Source: Choristoneura fumiferana
Taxonomy: Eukaryota; Arthropoda; Insecta; Lepidoptera; Tortricidae
DNA: 64,000 nucleotides
Direction of reading: 5' to 3'
Assembly (NCBI RefSeq): GCF_025370935.1
Contig: NC_133491.1
Span: 4,610,000 to 4,673,999, forward strand
Part shown: piece by piece, positions 9,687 to 20,103 of the stretch
Layout: each line of letters starts with the position of its first letter
Numbering within the stretch: position 1 is the first letter of the stretch
The notes under the pieces: model-generated
Database searches by the model: none
Told to the model about the DNA's origin: nothing
What the model saw: the letters and a program-made list of their open reading frames with translations, nothing else
Position numbers and translations under genes: made by a program

Positions 9687-9955
9687 CATCATCATCAGCC
9701 AGAAGACGTCCACTGCTGAACAAAGGCCTCCCCCTCAGAACGCCACAATAAACGACAACCGCCACTTGCATCCACTGGTTACCCGCAATTCTCACGATGT
9801 CGTCAGTCCACCTAGAGCCTGCCAACGCTTCGTCTTCCGGTTCGTGGTCGCCACTCGAGAACTTTTCTCCCCCAACGCTTATCTGTTCTTCGAGCGATGT
9901 GGCCCGCCCATTGCCACTTCAAATTGCATATTTTTACAGCTATGTCGGTGACTAG
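9687..9955 (-). mobile_element. RTE-type LINE 3' tail, copy 1
   Basis: It starts with (ATC)n at 9687 and contains the CCACTGCTGAACAAAGGCCT block, which on the minus strand encodes the tail of an RTE-like endonuclease/reverse-transcriptase frame. The same block recurs, in either orientation, near 20380, 34400, 38740, 44170, 52570, 54670 and 62370. It is a 5'-truncated dead copy. Confidence 0.75.
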
Positions 9956-11180
9956 TAAATTACAATACAATACAATAACTCTTTATTAACACCAGCACAT
10001 AGTAAGCAGTAAAAAAAACACAGGTGGGTATATAGAGATTTTTCCAAGGTAAGCAATAGGCGGCATTATGGCTTCAGAGCCTACCTAGGTATTACGACTT
10101 ACCTATTACATACGTGAATATACTTATAGGGCACTTCAGCCGTGTTTCGTACTACGAATATAAAAAATGGACGCGTTAAACTTAATGACTCATTAGTTAA
10201 CCGGTTCGTTAATGCGTTCCGCTCGCAATTTCCCATATATGTTTAATTTATAGACGAATTCATTGATCCACATACCGATAGTTAAGTAAAAGTGATTAAA
10301 TGAGGAAATTCAATTAAATGCGATATTAATAAAGTAACTTACATATTAATGCTGTGTCTCCACCAGATATGAGCGACGATGCGTTGCGAGGAATGTGTTT
10401 ATCATGAACCAATATAAACGCTTCATTTTTTTTTAGCATTAGAAAGAAGGTAAGCGACCTTGATGTGTCTTTTATTGAAAAACACTTTTGATAAGTCATA
10501 GCAAATATGTAACAATTAGCAAGGACATATGATCATTTACATGCTTTTGGTATTATAAGTAATAGTTAGTGTTTTTTAAAAAACGTTTTTCAATATAAAG
10601 ACTCGTCAAGATTGTTTTCACTTTTTCTAATACTAAAAAAAACGAAGTATAGGTCAAAACAATAAACTGCGACACGCGACAGTTCTCACAGAAAAGTATG
10701 AAAAGTTCTCGCTCGAAAAAATTCTGCACCATTACAGTTTGGTGAAACCGTCTCGCATCGCAATAGGGTTCCGTCTTTAAAACTTCATCCCCGCTAAATT
10801 TCACAAGCGTTCACAGCTCGCTATAAAAAAAACACTTCACAAACTACTTTCGTCCGAGGACGCAGACCACTCGGGAGGGCTAACCCACTCACCTCTTTAT
10901 GATAATGTACCTCTTTGCCCCGCCACTTACCTCTGCACTTGACCTCTTTTGGACATTTTATAACTTATGTCCATAGGGTAGGAAATTCTAGTGTAGCGTA
11001 GAATTTTTTAGCTCATTGCCTCCATCACAAAGTCTGGCAGGCACTTACAGGAAACAAAAAAAAAACAATTACGAAATCTGTAAAAGGAATTCTCTGAGAG
11101 TAGGTTGTTTTTTTAATTTGGACGCTATCACTTTTATGGAAAAATGTGTATGTATAGAGATAATATACTGGGAAACAAGA
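9956..11180. other. No supported gene
   Basis: AT-rich sequence. The minus-strand frame 10553-10804 shows no domain and begins in unremarkable sequence. No repeat family in this interval could be matched elsewhere in the window. Confidence 0.5.
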
Positions 11181-11185
11181 AACCT

Positions 11186-11412
11186 CACTATTTTTATAAA
11201 TGCGAATGTTTGTAAGTCTGTTTGTTTATTACCTCTTCATGTCTAAACCGCTGAACCAATTTAGATGAAATTCGCTATACGGCTACTTCAAGCACCGGGG
11301 AAGGATATAGGATAGTTTTTATCCCAGAAAAATGCATGGTTCTCGTGAAATAGCGATAAACGAATACTTTTGCAGACAGAGTCGTGGGCAACAACCGGTT
11401 CGAGATAAAATT
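11186..11412 (+). repeat. Dispersed repeat G, copy 1
   Basis: It shows the layout shared with 48172-48382, 52985-53150, 56113-56452 and 59037-59280: TTTATAAATGCGAATGTTTG, then CGCTGAACCAATTTAGATG, a purine-rich TATAGGATAGTTTTTATCCC block, and an end near GACAGAGTCGTGGGCAACA. Non-coding. Confidence 0.65.
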
Positions 11413-13100
11413 TGCCAAGAAGTAAGGGCTCTTAACACAGCAATCAGTCAATAATATTTTTTTTTAAACAAACTCATTTTCTTCTTACTTTATTGGTACA
11501 GTACCTACAGTGTGCTAGTCTGACTTGCTTCTGGCCAGTTTATTTTACATGTGTGTGGGAATAAAGGTAATTTTTAATCAATGAATTTTAATCACCGTGC
11601 AATTGTGAAAATAAGAGTCATAACTCTAACTAAAGCTTTTAATAGGATAGGGCTTTTAAGGGTTAAACCTATTATCTTATTGCAACAGGTGACTTAACTC
11701 AAGCACAGTCATGGCAAAACCATTTCATTATCACTCTTAAAATTTAAATCTTATGCAACTGAGTTAAGGTTAAAAATAGCTGTCCTTTTTCAAAGACATT
11801 ATGCCGAGATAATGTTAACAAGTAAAAAGGTGTAAAATCTGGATAAATGACACAACATTGAGCCTTTGGGGTTACTATGTGGGGGGTGCTATCTGAAACT
11901 TCTCAGGCGCTGTCACATGTGCATTTAATTTAATTCTAAATTATAACAATTGTACCGGGCGAAAGTCAACGTCAGAGAGAATAAAACGCATATTGAGTAT
12001 GTCACTATTTTGAAAAGTCTCGTATCTCAAATCAATGGGTCCTTATCGGCTCGCATACTTATTGGAAGTCCGAATTTAACTCTTTTGTTCTCTGAATCCA
12101 ATAATTATTCAGAATTGTTATAAAACAAACGTAACCTAACCTATACTTTTCTATAGGATACCCATTTAAAAATTACGGTTTGACTAGCGAAGAGTATGCA
12201 AACTTTGGCGCTCCCCAAATTAACACGTAAACAAAATTGAGCCTTGAAATAATGTCATAAAGCTCATTTAGAAATTATTAAGCTTTTTTTAAAGTAGTGA
12301 CGATATTATGCTTTCCCAGCAGCAGTGACTGAGTAATACATAATTTAAACTTCCGTACTTATACATACTTTACCTTACTTCACCTACTAATTTTATAAGT
12401 ACCAAAGTAAATCTGACTATCTGCCTGTTACTTCTTCACGCTTAAACTCCTGAATCGATTTCGACGAAATTTGGTATGGAGACAATTTGAGCGAACGAAA
12501 CGAATGAAAAATACTTTTGAAAAAAATATTTATTGTAGTTAAAACACTTAATGCTTATTCAAGCTACTAAAATACCATATTATTATTAAGATACATCATT
12601 TTGTCGTTTATTCCATTACACTGCGATATAAAATAAAAAAGCAATGGAATTAACGACATAATGGTGTAACTTAACATGGTATTTTTTAGTGCCTTGAATA
12701 GGCATTAAGTATTCTAACTACAAAAAAAAAAATCAGAAATGTAGTTTTTATTTTTATAAGTAGCTGGTCGTTTTTATGTAGAGTGGGCGCCACTAAATGT
12801 CCGGTAGGGCAAAGCCCACTGGCCATGCCTACAAATGTGGGTAGAACTATAAACACCCATCTTTGTTTTCGGTTCAAATTACACTGCAGCAGTAAACTCA
12901 GTTTATTGTTAAATCAATTTGCTCAGGAGTTATATGAACATTTCGCTTCCTTATTGGCTAGTTACAATAGTGTCACCTTAGGCCTTAGACCTTAATTTAC
13001 GATGGTGCATTGTTTTGAACTGTTATACCTAGCTTTAATTATTAGATAAAACATTCACTAAGTATTGATGAAGGAGTAAATAAAGACAAGTATTTAGTTA
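11413..13100. other. No supported gene
   Basis: Only short frames occur. A remnant at about 12385-12500 resembles part of repeat G (ACTTCTTCACGCTTAAACTC). Otherwise anonymous AT-rich DNA. Confidence 0.45.
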
Positions 13101-13104
13101 GTAG

Positions 13105-13358
13105 ATAAATAAAATAAATATAAATAAACATCACGGGACAATTCACACCATTTGACCTAGTCCCAAAGTAAGCTTAGCAAAGCTTGTGTTATGGGTACTA
13201 AGCTACGGATAAATATAATTATATAGATATAGATACATACTTAAATACTATAAAAAACATCGTATTTTTCATACAAATATCTGCCCCGATACGGGAATCG
13301 AACCCGGGACCTCAAGCTTCCTAGCCAGGTTCCCTAACCAGTAGGCCATCTGGTCGTC
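13105..13358 (-). mobile_element. tRNA-derived SINE family S2, copy 1
   Basis: On the minus strand the head reads GACCAGATGGCCTACTGG (A-box-like) and GGTTCGATTCCCG (B-box-like), followed by a tail ending in TAAATAAAATAAATA. Other copies: 20937-21358 (interrupted), 31350-31606, 41018-41262 and 61135-61316. The head diverges from a functional tRNA, so this is a SINE rather than a tRNA gene. Confidence 0.8.
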
Positions 13359-13491
13359 AGATAAGGATGTCAGACAAGAATAACTAGTTTTAGTTTTTAG
13401 GCTAAGGGGAAAGTGCGTCACCATCTCCTGTTATAAGTGCTTCACGTGCAAATAATGTCGAGTTTGTGGCACTTTGGCGCCAACATGGACA

Positions 13492-13635
13492 GTACCACTA
13501 CCATGAGTTTACAGTGATCGTACTCGATAGCGACGGCGTAAATTATTTGTATGGAGAATTGTACAGCGCCCCTACAAATAATTTACGCCCTCACTATCGA
13601 GTACGATCAGTGTAAACTCATGGTAGTGGTACAGA
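13492..13635. mobile_element. Foldback MITE, ~60 bp arms
   Basis: The arm beginning GTACCACTACCATGAGTTTA at 13492 is inverted at 13573-13635, ending CATGGTAGTGGTAC, with only a few mismatches and a loop of about 20 bp. No coding capacity. The target-site duplication is not obvious. Confidence 0.82.
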
Positions 13636-13977
13636 TATACTAGTATACTTGAAGCATAGAGCACACCTCAATGCCAACCGCTCTAAATTCCTTTCGTAAC
13701 ACTTTGTGTCATGAAAAGTAAAGTACGTTAGTGTAATATTCGCTAGATAGTTAAAAAAATGCTTGTCAGTCAGTTAAATTATCTAAAAACATTGGGCACG
13801 TTTCTTTTTCTGTTAATTAAAACAAAAAAAACCTTAATCCTTATTATTTCATGGACGACATTTTAAAATACCTATTATGTCACTCAGAATTTTTTTACGA
13901 ATTTAATGATAATTATTTTCATAAATAAAATATAGATCGTTAAAAAGAGTAATGTAAAAGAGACCTATGTGTTATTC

Positions 13978-14280
13978 AGCTATCTCATCATCCCAACCTA
14001 TATACGTCCCACTGCTGGGCACAGGCCTCCTCTCAGAATGAGAGGGTTTGTGCCGTATTTCCCATGCGGGCCCAGTGCGGATTGGGAACTTCACACACAC
14101 CATTGAATTACTTCGCAGGTTTGTGCAGGTTTCCTCACGATGTTTTCCTTCACCGTAAAGCTCGTGGTAAAGTTCAAATGTAATTTCGTACATCATGAAT
14201 GTGCGAGCCGGAGTTTGAATTGAACCCACGATCCAGTGCTTGAGAGGCCTAGATCAAACCCCTCGGCCACCATGGCTTTA
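13978..14280 (-). mobile_element. tRNA-derived SINE family S1, copy 1
   Basis: The minus-strand head begins near AAAGCCATGGTGGCCGAGG, with a B-box-like segment near 14220, and a body ending in GGAGGCCTGTGCCCAGCAGT. The family recurs at 14885, 18757, 27743, 32448, 38205, 43261 and 61425. The open frame 13972-14229 is the SINE body. Confidence 0.8.
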
Positions 14281-14884
14281 ATCAGCTATCTACATACAAA
14301 AATTCATCCAAATCCGTCCGTTTTAGCATGAAGGTGTAAAAAACAAAATTTCCATCGTGTTTGTCGATAACGCTGCATCAAAAACAACCGTGCCAAATTT
14401 CTTAAAACTAAAGTCTATATCCAGCGGTAGATATATTGAGATTTTATCCCGACCCCGTCAATATTGACATGAAAAAGGACAAGTCCTGTATGGAACCTAA
14501 GATCTATCGTGATCTCCAGTCACCACCTCTTCGCGTAGGAATTCATAGCTTATTGCTTTGTAATTTGATGGAGCCGACGATATTTAGCGTGGGCGGATTG
14601 CACAAAGGAATGTAAGTACTGGGTTATAAAATGGTTGAAGAGGCGTTTGTTGCTAGCTAGCTTTTGGTCATTTATTTTTTTGACCCCGCGATCATAGATA
14701 CGTGAAAATGGGTTTTAGTGCGGTAAGTAATTTAAATTCTATTAGTATATTTTTGTAATACAATACCATCTGTCTATCTACTATCAGCTTTCTATTAATG
14801 TGTGTGTGTATGTGAGAGAGAATGCGTGTATTTTCTGTAATTAAAATACCGGGTTTCGGAAGGCTTATCCATGATAAGATCCAT

Positions 14885-15070
14885 CCATCTATCCCAGCCT
14901 ATATACGTCCCACTGCTGGGCACAGGCCTCCTCTCAGAACAAGAGGGCTTGGGCCATAGTTCCCACGCGGGCCCACTGTGGATTGGGAACTTCACCAGCA
15001 CCATTGTATTGCTTCGCAGGTTTGTGCAGGTTCCCTCACGATGTTCTCCTTCACCGCAAAGCTCGCTCCA
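14885..15070 (-). mobile_element. SINE family S1, copy 2, lacking the tRNA head
   Basis: The body is well preserved from CCAGCCTATATACGTCCCAC to the TTCACCGCAAAGCTCG block. It then ends abruptly, so the tRNA-like 5' part is missing, as expected for incomplete reverse transcription. A short (ATCA)n run follows at 15084-15105. Confidence 0.75.
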
Positions 15071-15109
15071 CGTTAAGATATCGATCATCAATCAATCAAT
15101 CAATAGATA

Positions 15110-16040
15110 TAAAGAGTAACACAGACTACGAAACTTTACATGATATAAAATATACACTTTGTATATCGTGTAAAGTGTCGTAGTCTAATTCTATTACTAA
15201 ATAAAAAATAGTTTCTTATTCTTATTCTATTCTAAACTTAGCTTTAGTCCTGTTTGACTGTCAGATTAGACAGATGAATTTCAATCAGATACTTAGAAAC
15301 GAAACACCTTAGAAAGCATTCAAATGAATATTACTTCTTATAAGATCGCAAACCCGATCATAAACTATAAAAAACAGCAAAAACTTCTGGAATCCAGTAG
15401 GACAACATACCGCGAAGCTACATTCCAAAGTGAAGTCTATTTCCAAGTTAGTAAGAATGTATTTTTAACGTGGCCATTAAACTTACAAAACTAGGTATCG
15501 GATGACAACCAACATGTCGTATGACAAACTAGTTTGATTTATACGTCCATTGTGTAGCTAATTGCGAAATAAGGTCAACAGGCTATGAAACCCGCAATTA
15601 TAGCTTTAAACATGATGCTGATGAAAAACTGACGCGATTTATGGTCATCATTGATATGTACATTGTAAAAATTTACTGTATTGTTCGATTAAGATAAGCG
15701 GTCGGATAATTACAGTTTACTTCGTAAGTTGCTTGAGTAACATATCTGCTTGACACATAAATCAAGCTACCGCACTTTTTAGGATTCCATGCACAAAGGA
15801 TTGGAAAATAATTGCTAAGCCTCTGCTGTCTGTTTCAGGGCTGTATCTTTGAACTGTAATAGATAGAAACTTGAAATCATTATTGGGTCAATCATTTTTT
15901 TTGTGTTGTTATTTTGGCCCGTAACTTAGGAGAAATCAGTGTACACTTGCTTAGACAAATGTTTGCAATGTATACTGTACAGAATTGCCTTAAAACTGTC
16001 ACAGCTCCTAACTTTTGGTGGATTTGTACCCCATAAAATC
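15110..16040. other. No supported gene
   Basis: AT-rich. A short imperfect inverted repeat lies at 15118-15186 (ACACAGACTACGAAACTTTA against TAAAGTGTCGTAGTCT). Nothing else is recognised. Confidence 0.45.
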
Positions 16041-16046
16041 ATACTT

Positions 16047-16313
16047 TTAAGAGCGTTTATACCTGCTGAGCTGGCAACGTTACATTTTTGTTAGTTTTTC
16101 TCGATTATTCCATAAAAAATGAATGAAAAAGAGAAAGAAAAAAGAAAATAAAAGTCTATAACGAATAATTATTGGAGTAGACACATTAACTTATATATTA
16201 AGAAGCGTTCTATCAGAAAACATTATTAATTTTCATTCAATTTTTATAGAATAATCGAGAAAAACTAACAAAAATTAAACGTAGCCAGCTCAGCAGGTAA
16301 AAACACTCTTAAG
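16047..16313. mobile_element. Foldback MITE, ~75 bp arms
   Basis: The left arm (TACCTGCTGAGCTGGC, then GTTAGTTTTTCTCGATTATT) is mirrored at 16235-16313 (AATAATCGAGAAAAACTAAC, then GCCAGCTCAGCAGGTA). The loop is A-rich. No protein is encoded. Confidence 0.8.
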
Positions 16314-16841
16314 AAACAAGAGACGTTACCATGTCAACCAACTACACTAAAAAGTTGATTGAAGCAATAGGGGGAGCACTCTAAAACAAATTAATCAAAA
16401 TAAATCTTAATAATTTATAAACGCGAAATTTTGCCAGTATATGCATGAGTGCGTGCGTGCGTGTGTATATTTGTTACACTTTAATACTAAAATAGCTGGA
16501 CGAATTTGAATTAAAATATGTAGATATAGATGGACGTCTGGAATAAAGTAAAAGCTACTTTTTACCCCGGAATTCTCACGGTATTCTAAAACATCAACTG
16601 CTAGAATCAGAAAACAGAATCAACCTGTAAACGCTTGCTTGCTTAGTTCTGTTTAACGTGTTAATTTAAATGCTATTTAGTACTCAACTTAAGTACTGTG
16701 ACGGCTAATTTATACTAGACTAATTAATGGACTGAAGAACTTGATAGACATGTTCCCTGGCGAGTTTTCACCACTTTCCTTTTGCACTTAAAGGTTAGCG
16801 TAAGAAGGCCGTGGAAAAAGAAAAGTAATTAGCATACAAAA

Positions 16842-17310
16842 TGAAAAAAACCGGCCAAGAGCGTGTCGGACACGCCCGAAATAGGGTTCCGTAGCCATTA
16901 CGATAAAATTAAGTAGGTAATATTTTTCTAAGGATTTCGTATTTTGTACGGAATATTCCAAGTTTAGGTAAGTATATTTTATACCTTAGGCTGCTATTTA
17001 CTCTTAAACTACCAATAATTCTGAAGAAAACTCAGCCATTATAGTTTTCCTTGTAAGTTTGATATACTTACTACCGGCCTGAATTTAAAAAAAAAAATCC
17101 ACCCACCGGTTTAGATTTTAGAGGGGGGACGCTCGATTTTAATGAAAATTTTCACTTTAAAGTTGGATATTTTGCAAACACATCACTGAATCAAAAAATC
17201 GGTTTAGCATTGCTAGTCCCTGAGCAAAGCTGCGGACGGACAGACAGACAGACATGGCGAAACTATAAGGGTTCCGTTTTTGCCATTTGGGCTACGGAAC
17301 CCTAAAAAGG
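16842..17310 (+). repeat. Dispersed repeat E, copy 2 (full length)
   Basis: It begins AAACCGGCCAAGAGCGTGTC and ends GGCTACGGAACCCTAAAAA. An AGGGTTCCGTAGCC near 16883 is the inverse of the terminal GGCTACGGAACCCT at 17289-17302. The copy at 44237-44886 runs the opposite way over the same length plus an internal extension. Confidence 0.78.
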
Positions 17311-17319
17311 AAGCCCATG

Positions 17320-18750
17320 TATATGGATTACTCTGCTGTCCGTCTGTCTGTCAAGATCTTATTTATCAGGAATGCGTTCATGTAATAAGAGCTGTAAAGA
17401 AACGAGTCTCTACAGTTTGCATCAACATTTAAATTAATTATTTATTTACGTCTCTAGCGGTGCGCGTCGACAACAAACTGTTCTTATAACGTATTACCAC
17501 TTTGAACTTGAATTTGAGATTGTGTTTTTTTGGAATCTTTTTTGTATTTTTTATATCAATTCCAAATCGTGCTTAGCGCTGGTCTTATTTTTCTGGTTTT
17601 TCTATGCATCTATATGTATTTCAGTTTGTATTTTCGACATTGAATTTGATTTTTTTTTTTTTTTTCATCTGTTTTCCTACTTTACTGAGAGAGATAAATT
17701 ACGCATAATACTATTAATTAATATTTACTGCAGGATTACGGGCATTTTTAAGTGTAATTTTTAGTTAATGTCTACAGCTCGTCAAATTTTGCAAAATCTG
17801 TGTCAAAATAATCGAATCGGAACTTATGAAATACTTGTTATTGAAATGTTCCTGTGGCCATCTGTGGTCTTCCACATCACTTAATTAGTTTACAAAAGAA
17901 AATACACGAGATGTTACAAAACATACCCACACCATTACGCCTTTAACATTTGGCGAGTGTTATTCCTTTGTATACATTTTAAAACAACAGCTGGGTGCTG
18001 CCTAAACGGCTGGGTGTTGATGAGTCCGTGAGTCAGGTCTTCTCTTTTGATATATACTCGTAGAAGATAAATAGATAGCTCTTGCCGCTATGACAAACTA
18101 GTGGTCAGAGAGAACTATTAACATATGTATATATCTATCGATTTGCTGACATGGGATCAACAGTGATCATATTTTAAAAAAGTTGCAGAACAAAAGTAAC
18201 TCAATTATGCGAGTAGAATTTAACCTTAGATTTAAAGCCCCATGGTCACAGACTCCCTGTATACCTGTTTTTCGAAAATACAAACAACAAAAAACAACAA
18301 TTAATAACCAAGTAACAAAACAATAAAAGTAACAAATTTGGAATTTAAATAAAAAGATACAAAAAGATGCAAAATATAATCATTACCTGTTTTTCGTTTC
18401 TTGAGCGAGAAACTAATCAACAGCTTATCTCTTTCTCGATGGTGGAACAAGTGCCTAAACTGGCGTCACATTTCTATTTCTCTCATTGTGACTGTAAACG
18501 TTCTACACGTTCTTAACTTATAGCTCTGCCAACTGACTTTCATGGTCACATAAATGTGACCACCGGGTCAAATACCTTTATATTACCCCAGGCGCCGCAA
18601 AATTTATGGTAATTTTACCGCGCCTTTTATAGACACTATTTTATTCAGTAGGTCACTACATCCAACATTATAATTCTTGACCAGAGCAAGAGAAAAGCAA
18701 TAGAAACGAGGTTCGATGAGTTCCGCTGTAAAGTACTAGCTTTCTAACAT
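17320..18750. other. No supported gene
   Basis: The frame at 17522-17764 is a low-complexity Phe/Ile-rich translation of T-rich DNA. A block at 18390-18470 with GAGCGAGAAA and CAAGTGCCTAAA resembles fragments of the 41.6 kb CTCGCT-rich element. Confidence 0.45.
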
Positions 18751-18756
18751 TAAGTC

Positions 18757-19060
18757 ATCATCCCAGCCTATATACGTCCCACTGCGGGGCACAGGCCTCC
18801 TCTCAGAACAAGAGGGCTTGGGCCATAGTTCCCACGCGGGCCCAGTGCGGATTGGGAACTTCGCACGAACCATTGAATCGCTTCGCAGGTTGTGCAGGTT
18901 TCCTCACGATGTTTTCCTTCACCGCAAAGCTCGTGGTAAATTTCAAATGTAATTCCGCACATGAATTTCGAAAAACTCAGAGGTGCGAGCCGGGGTTCGA
19001 ACCCACGACCCTCTGCTTGAGAGGCGATAGGTCAAACCACTAGGCCACCACGGCTTTTTT
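18757..19060 (-). mobile_element. tRNA-derived SINE family S1, copy 3 (complete)
   Basis: The best-preserved copy. The minus-strand head is GCCGTGGTGGCCTAGTGGTT, the B box GGGTTCGAACCCC is near 18995, and the body runs to the CAGCCTATATACGTCCCA motif at 18763. A short partial copy follows at about 19178-19255. Confidence 0.87.
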
Positions 19061-19830
19061 CGACTTAATAATAAAAAAAATAGCTGAGCATTTAATAAAA
19101 CGTACATGTTCTCTGTTTGTTATTTCCTAAGAAGTTTGTGAGTCAACTCGGCCTATAAAAATAATAAATAAAAAATAATTCTCACGATGTTTTCAGTGAT
19201 CACGAAGGTTGTGGTAAATCTGATTTCGCACATGAATTCCGAAAACTCACGCTGTGAAGTTGACCACCCCAATATTTTCGCCCGCTTCGCCCCTCCTATA
19301 TCGTTTGTTGATTTTTAGTTCACGTTCGTATAGTTATATAGTTAAATCGTTAGGACTTTCAGGTATTGTCGTACTAGAACTAGAAGCTTCGCTTTTTGTC
19401 CCGTTTGCACCACATCATCGACCACACCGCGTCAGTGGCACTCCATCGTTACAGTACATTACTGTAGAGGCCGGGAAGTAGGGGGTTGCCGGCCAAGCAG
19501 GTATAGATAAGCGTAGCGAGGCCGGAAAGGGATGCGAGGCCGCCAACTCCACGTTCCGGCCGAGGCTTGTATGGTCCTTTTCTCAAATATGACATGAAAT
19601 AAAATATAAAAACGGGAAATCAAGCTGGCGGGATGTTAGTCTGGTCGCCCTGTTGTGTGGGCGCGTGTCGCGCTGGCTGCTGGCGCGGCGGCTGCGGAGC
19701 GGGTGCTGCTGGCGTAGGCCGTGTCGCAGAGCGCGCGTTGAAACAAAAAACGGTGAAGCCTCGTGTAAAGGCAGTGTACTCGTATGGTGTTACGATGTTC
19801 AGTAGAATAAAGAGCCATTGTACGTAAATT

Positions 19831-19884
19831 GTAAGTATCATTCACTCAACACTACTCTTACCTACCGTTACTCTTTTGCTCCAG
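19831..19884 (+). other. Possible 54-nt 5' UTR intron of Fbxl7, or the end of a longer one
   Basis: ACTCTTTTGCTCCAG ending at 19884 is a strong acceptor immediately before the first coding exon. A perfect GTAAGTAT donor consensus stands only 54 nt upstream at 19831. The GC-rich sequence 19620-19830 could then be an upstream UTR exon. Alternatively the acceptor pairs with a distant exon outside this region. Confidence 0.4.
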
Positions 19885-19893
19885 GGTCTCACC

Positions 19894-20103
19894 ATGTCCA
19901 GTTGCTCCGGGCCCGGGGTGTGCGGGGGGGCGCGCCGCCGTCCCCCGCCGCCGCCCGAACCGGCCCTGTCCCTGGCCGCAGACCTGAGCGAGCTCAGTCT
20001 AGACCAGGGTTACCATACCCTGGCAGACTGCGGCCCACCTAGAAGACGGAGGGACAACACGCTGAGTGATGCCATATGGTTGAAGATTCTGTCACATTTA
20101 GAG
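19894..20103 (+). CDS. Fbxl7: Fbxl7 coding exon 1
   Basis: Starts at ATG 19894 (CTCACCATG, A at -3), nine bases after a consensus acceptor. Encodes 70 residues: a Gly/Pro/Arg-rich leader, DLSELSLDQGYHTL, and the first half of the F-box. The donor GAG|GTAAGC is in phase 0. If the intron were retained, the frame would end at 20262. Confidence 0.85.

Noticed and set aside
18757..19060. tRNA gene suggested by A- and B-box sequences
   Set aside because: The same head with the same body recurs many times and does not fold as a complete cloverleaf; it is a SINE. The same applies to the S2 copies.
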